NCBI GenBank assembly: GCA_023415335.1
Contig: JAEZLD010000181.1
Location: 1-6,387 of the forward strand
Direction: 5' to 3'
Source of the DNA: Bacillota bacterium
GTDB lineage: Bacteria; Bacillota; Clostridia; Clostridiales; Caloramatoraceae
DNA: 6,387 nucleotides
Made by a program: the position numbers and the translations under genes. Below the pieces are notes generated by a model, which did no database searches, had not been told where the DNA came from, and was given only the letters and a program-made list of their open reading frames with translations. This document shows positions 5,679 to 6,387 of the stretch, piece after piece. The first letter of the stretch is position 1, and each line of letters opens with the position of its first letter.

Positions 5679-6387
5679 TTAAAGTTGCTCAGAACTGCCC
5701 CTGCTTGTACCATCTGCTGGTATCTGCAAAAGATTGAGAACTGTCCCTACTTCCCCGGCCACGATCGTGCTGACCACAGCCGCCAGCATCAGCCCTCCTG
5801 CCGCTCCTACAGGCATCTTCCCTATAAGCTGCTTTGAAAACTCCTTCGTAGCTTCACGTGGAATCATAAATGAATATGAACTTGACACATAACTTAAAAG
5901 AATATATAAATCCCCTATGCCAGCCAGTGCCCCTGCAGGTATCGTTATTACTGCAGCCAGCGGGAAAACCTTAAGCCATATACTCCTATATCCCCCTCCA
6001 TATAGCATGGCAGTTTTCATTTCTGTATACCTTCTTTCTGCCATTATGCCTGCTGCAGCCAGTATGAAAAAGTATACCATTATACCCATTGCCATTGTTA
6101 AGCCCACTAAAGGCATATAGTATTTTAAATTATCCTTGTAGCTCTGGCCAGTGCCCCTTCCAAACATGTCCATGGACCATTCTATATCTGCAGCATCCAT
6201 CTTCATAGTAAACTCATTAAGAAGCTTGCCATCAGGGTCAAGAAAATATATATCTTCCATAAGCTCAACAGGGTCATGACCTGCCTCCTTGAAGTCCTTA
6301 AGGTCCATCAAAGCCAATACATCCTGCTCAAGATTAGACACACCCCCTGAATACATATATAAACTGAAGCTTTTGTCCAAATACCTT
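5679..6387 (-). CDS. FtsX-like ABC-transporter permease, C-terminal part, with repeat-derived tail (5' end outside window)
   Basis: The frame is open to the right edge, so the gene starts outside; the TTG at 6380 is not a credible start. Visible are at least 235 residues (numbered here from Leu/TTG 6380). Residues 1-85 are a soluble, probably extracytoplasmic part. Then three membrane segments at about 88-111, 136-160 and 189-208 flank the cytoplasmic AERRYTEMKTAMLYGGGYRSI (114-134), the usual ERR.E...A...G signature of the FtsX/MacB permease domain that couples to the ATPase. The partner ATPase is not in the window, so the exported substrate is unknown. Oddly, from Gly209, directly after the last membrane segment, the remaining 25 codons and the TAA are repeat DNA (copies 10 and 9). 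The normal cytoplasmic tail seems to have been replaced. The protein may still work, since the core domain is complete. Family call is good; the truncation is inferred. Confidence 0.78.
   Translation of the reverse strand, partial: RYLDKSFSLYMYSGGVSNLEQDVLALMDLKDFKEAGHDPVELMEDIYFLDPDGKLLNEFTMKMDAADIEWSMDMFGRGTGQSYKDNLKYYMPLVGLTMAMGIMVYFFILAAAGIMAERRYTEMKTAMLYGGGYRSIWLKVFPLAAVITIPAGALAGIGDLYILLSYVSSSYSFMIPREATKEFSKQLIGKMPVGAAGGLMLAAVVSTIVAGEVGTVLNLLQIPADGTSRGSSEQL
5684..5702 (-). repeat. RAYT-type repeat, copy 9, degenerate (cluster C)
   Basis: On the minus strand it reads GGGGCAGTTCTGAGCAAC, the core with one lost base and a small change in the second half. It lies between copies 8 and 10 inside the last codons of the permease gene (Arg-Gly-Ser-Ser-Glu-Gln), three bases from the stop. 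Confidence 0.6.
5723..5756 (-). repeat. RAYT-type repeat, copy 10 (cluster C, inside permease gene)
   Basis: The core is at 5734-5747, and the minus-strand head is GGGGAAGT then AGGGACAG. It is translated in frame as Gly-Glu-Val-Gly-Thr-Val-Leu-Asn from residue 209 of the permease. It is the right end of the cluster; upstream of it (6387 to 5757) ordinary permease sequence is intact. Confidence 0.87.

Noticed and set aside
5493..5756. CRISPR array
   Set aside because: Copies occur on both strands, spacing is irregular, the repeat is short and partly degenerate, and no cas genes are present.
5917..6120. 67-codon open frame on the plus strand
   Set aside because: It is antisense to the permease gene and has no independent support.

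Overview
The window looks like a chromosomal segment from a low-GC, anaerobic Firmicute, most likely a member of Clostridia. The grounds are AT-rich intergenic DNA, strong AGGAGG-type ribosome binding sites, T-tailed hairpin terminators, a clostridial-looking ArgRS tail and a YfcC-type carrier. The species cannot be fixed from the sequence alone.

Layout, left to right. 1-276 is the 3' end of argS (+), closed by a clear intrinsic terminator (285-323). 414-806 is an unrecognised three-pass membrane protein (+) whose stop codon lies inside a dispersed repeat. 794-876 is repeat cluster A. 1047-1295 is an unrecognised two-pass small membrane protein (+). 1323-1369 is a terminator between it and a convergent gene. 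1371-2399 is a GT2 glycosyltransferase fused to a GtrA-like membrane domain (-), with a recognisable promoter at 2456-2484. 2685-3602 is a REP-associated tyrosine transposase (RAYT, Y1/HUH family, +). 3603-3932 holds a structured 3' region and repeat cluster B. 3933-5366 is a YfcC-family carrier (-). 5367-5678 is mostly repeat cluster C. 5679 to the right edge is an FtsX-like ABC-transporter permease (-), cut by the window, whose C-terminal tail is encoded by repeat DNA.

The unifying theme is one repeat family with core GGGACAGTTCTCAA. Ten copies (one degenerate, one with a point change) lie in three clusters around the RAYT gene. Two neighbouring copies in each of clusters B and C form inverted doublets of 107-109 bp, the architecture of REPINs. 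An eleventh, 13-bp exact match to the core sits inside the RAYT coding sequence, just after the codons for its catalytic-tyrosine motif. The repeats sit at gene 3' ends in a consistent orientation and appear to have rewritten the ends of two genes. RAYT enzymes with REP partners are a known class. This particular repeat family, its inverted doublets, the in-gene copy and its gene-end targeting are what deserve follow-up.

The other genes are housekeeping (argS), envelope or sugar-transfer (GT2-GtrA) and transport functions. They show no common pathway and seem to be unrelated neighbours.
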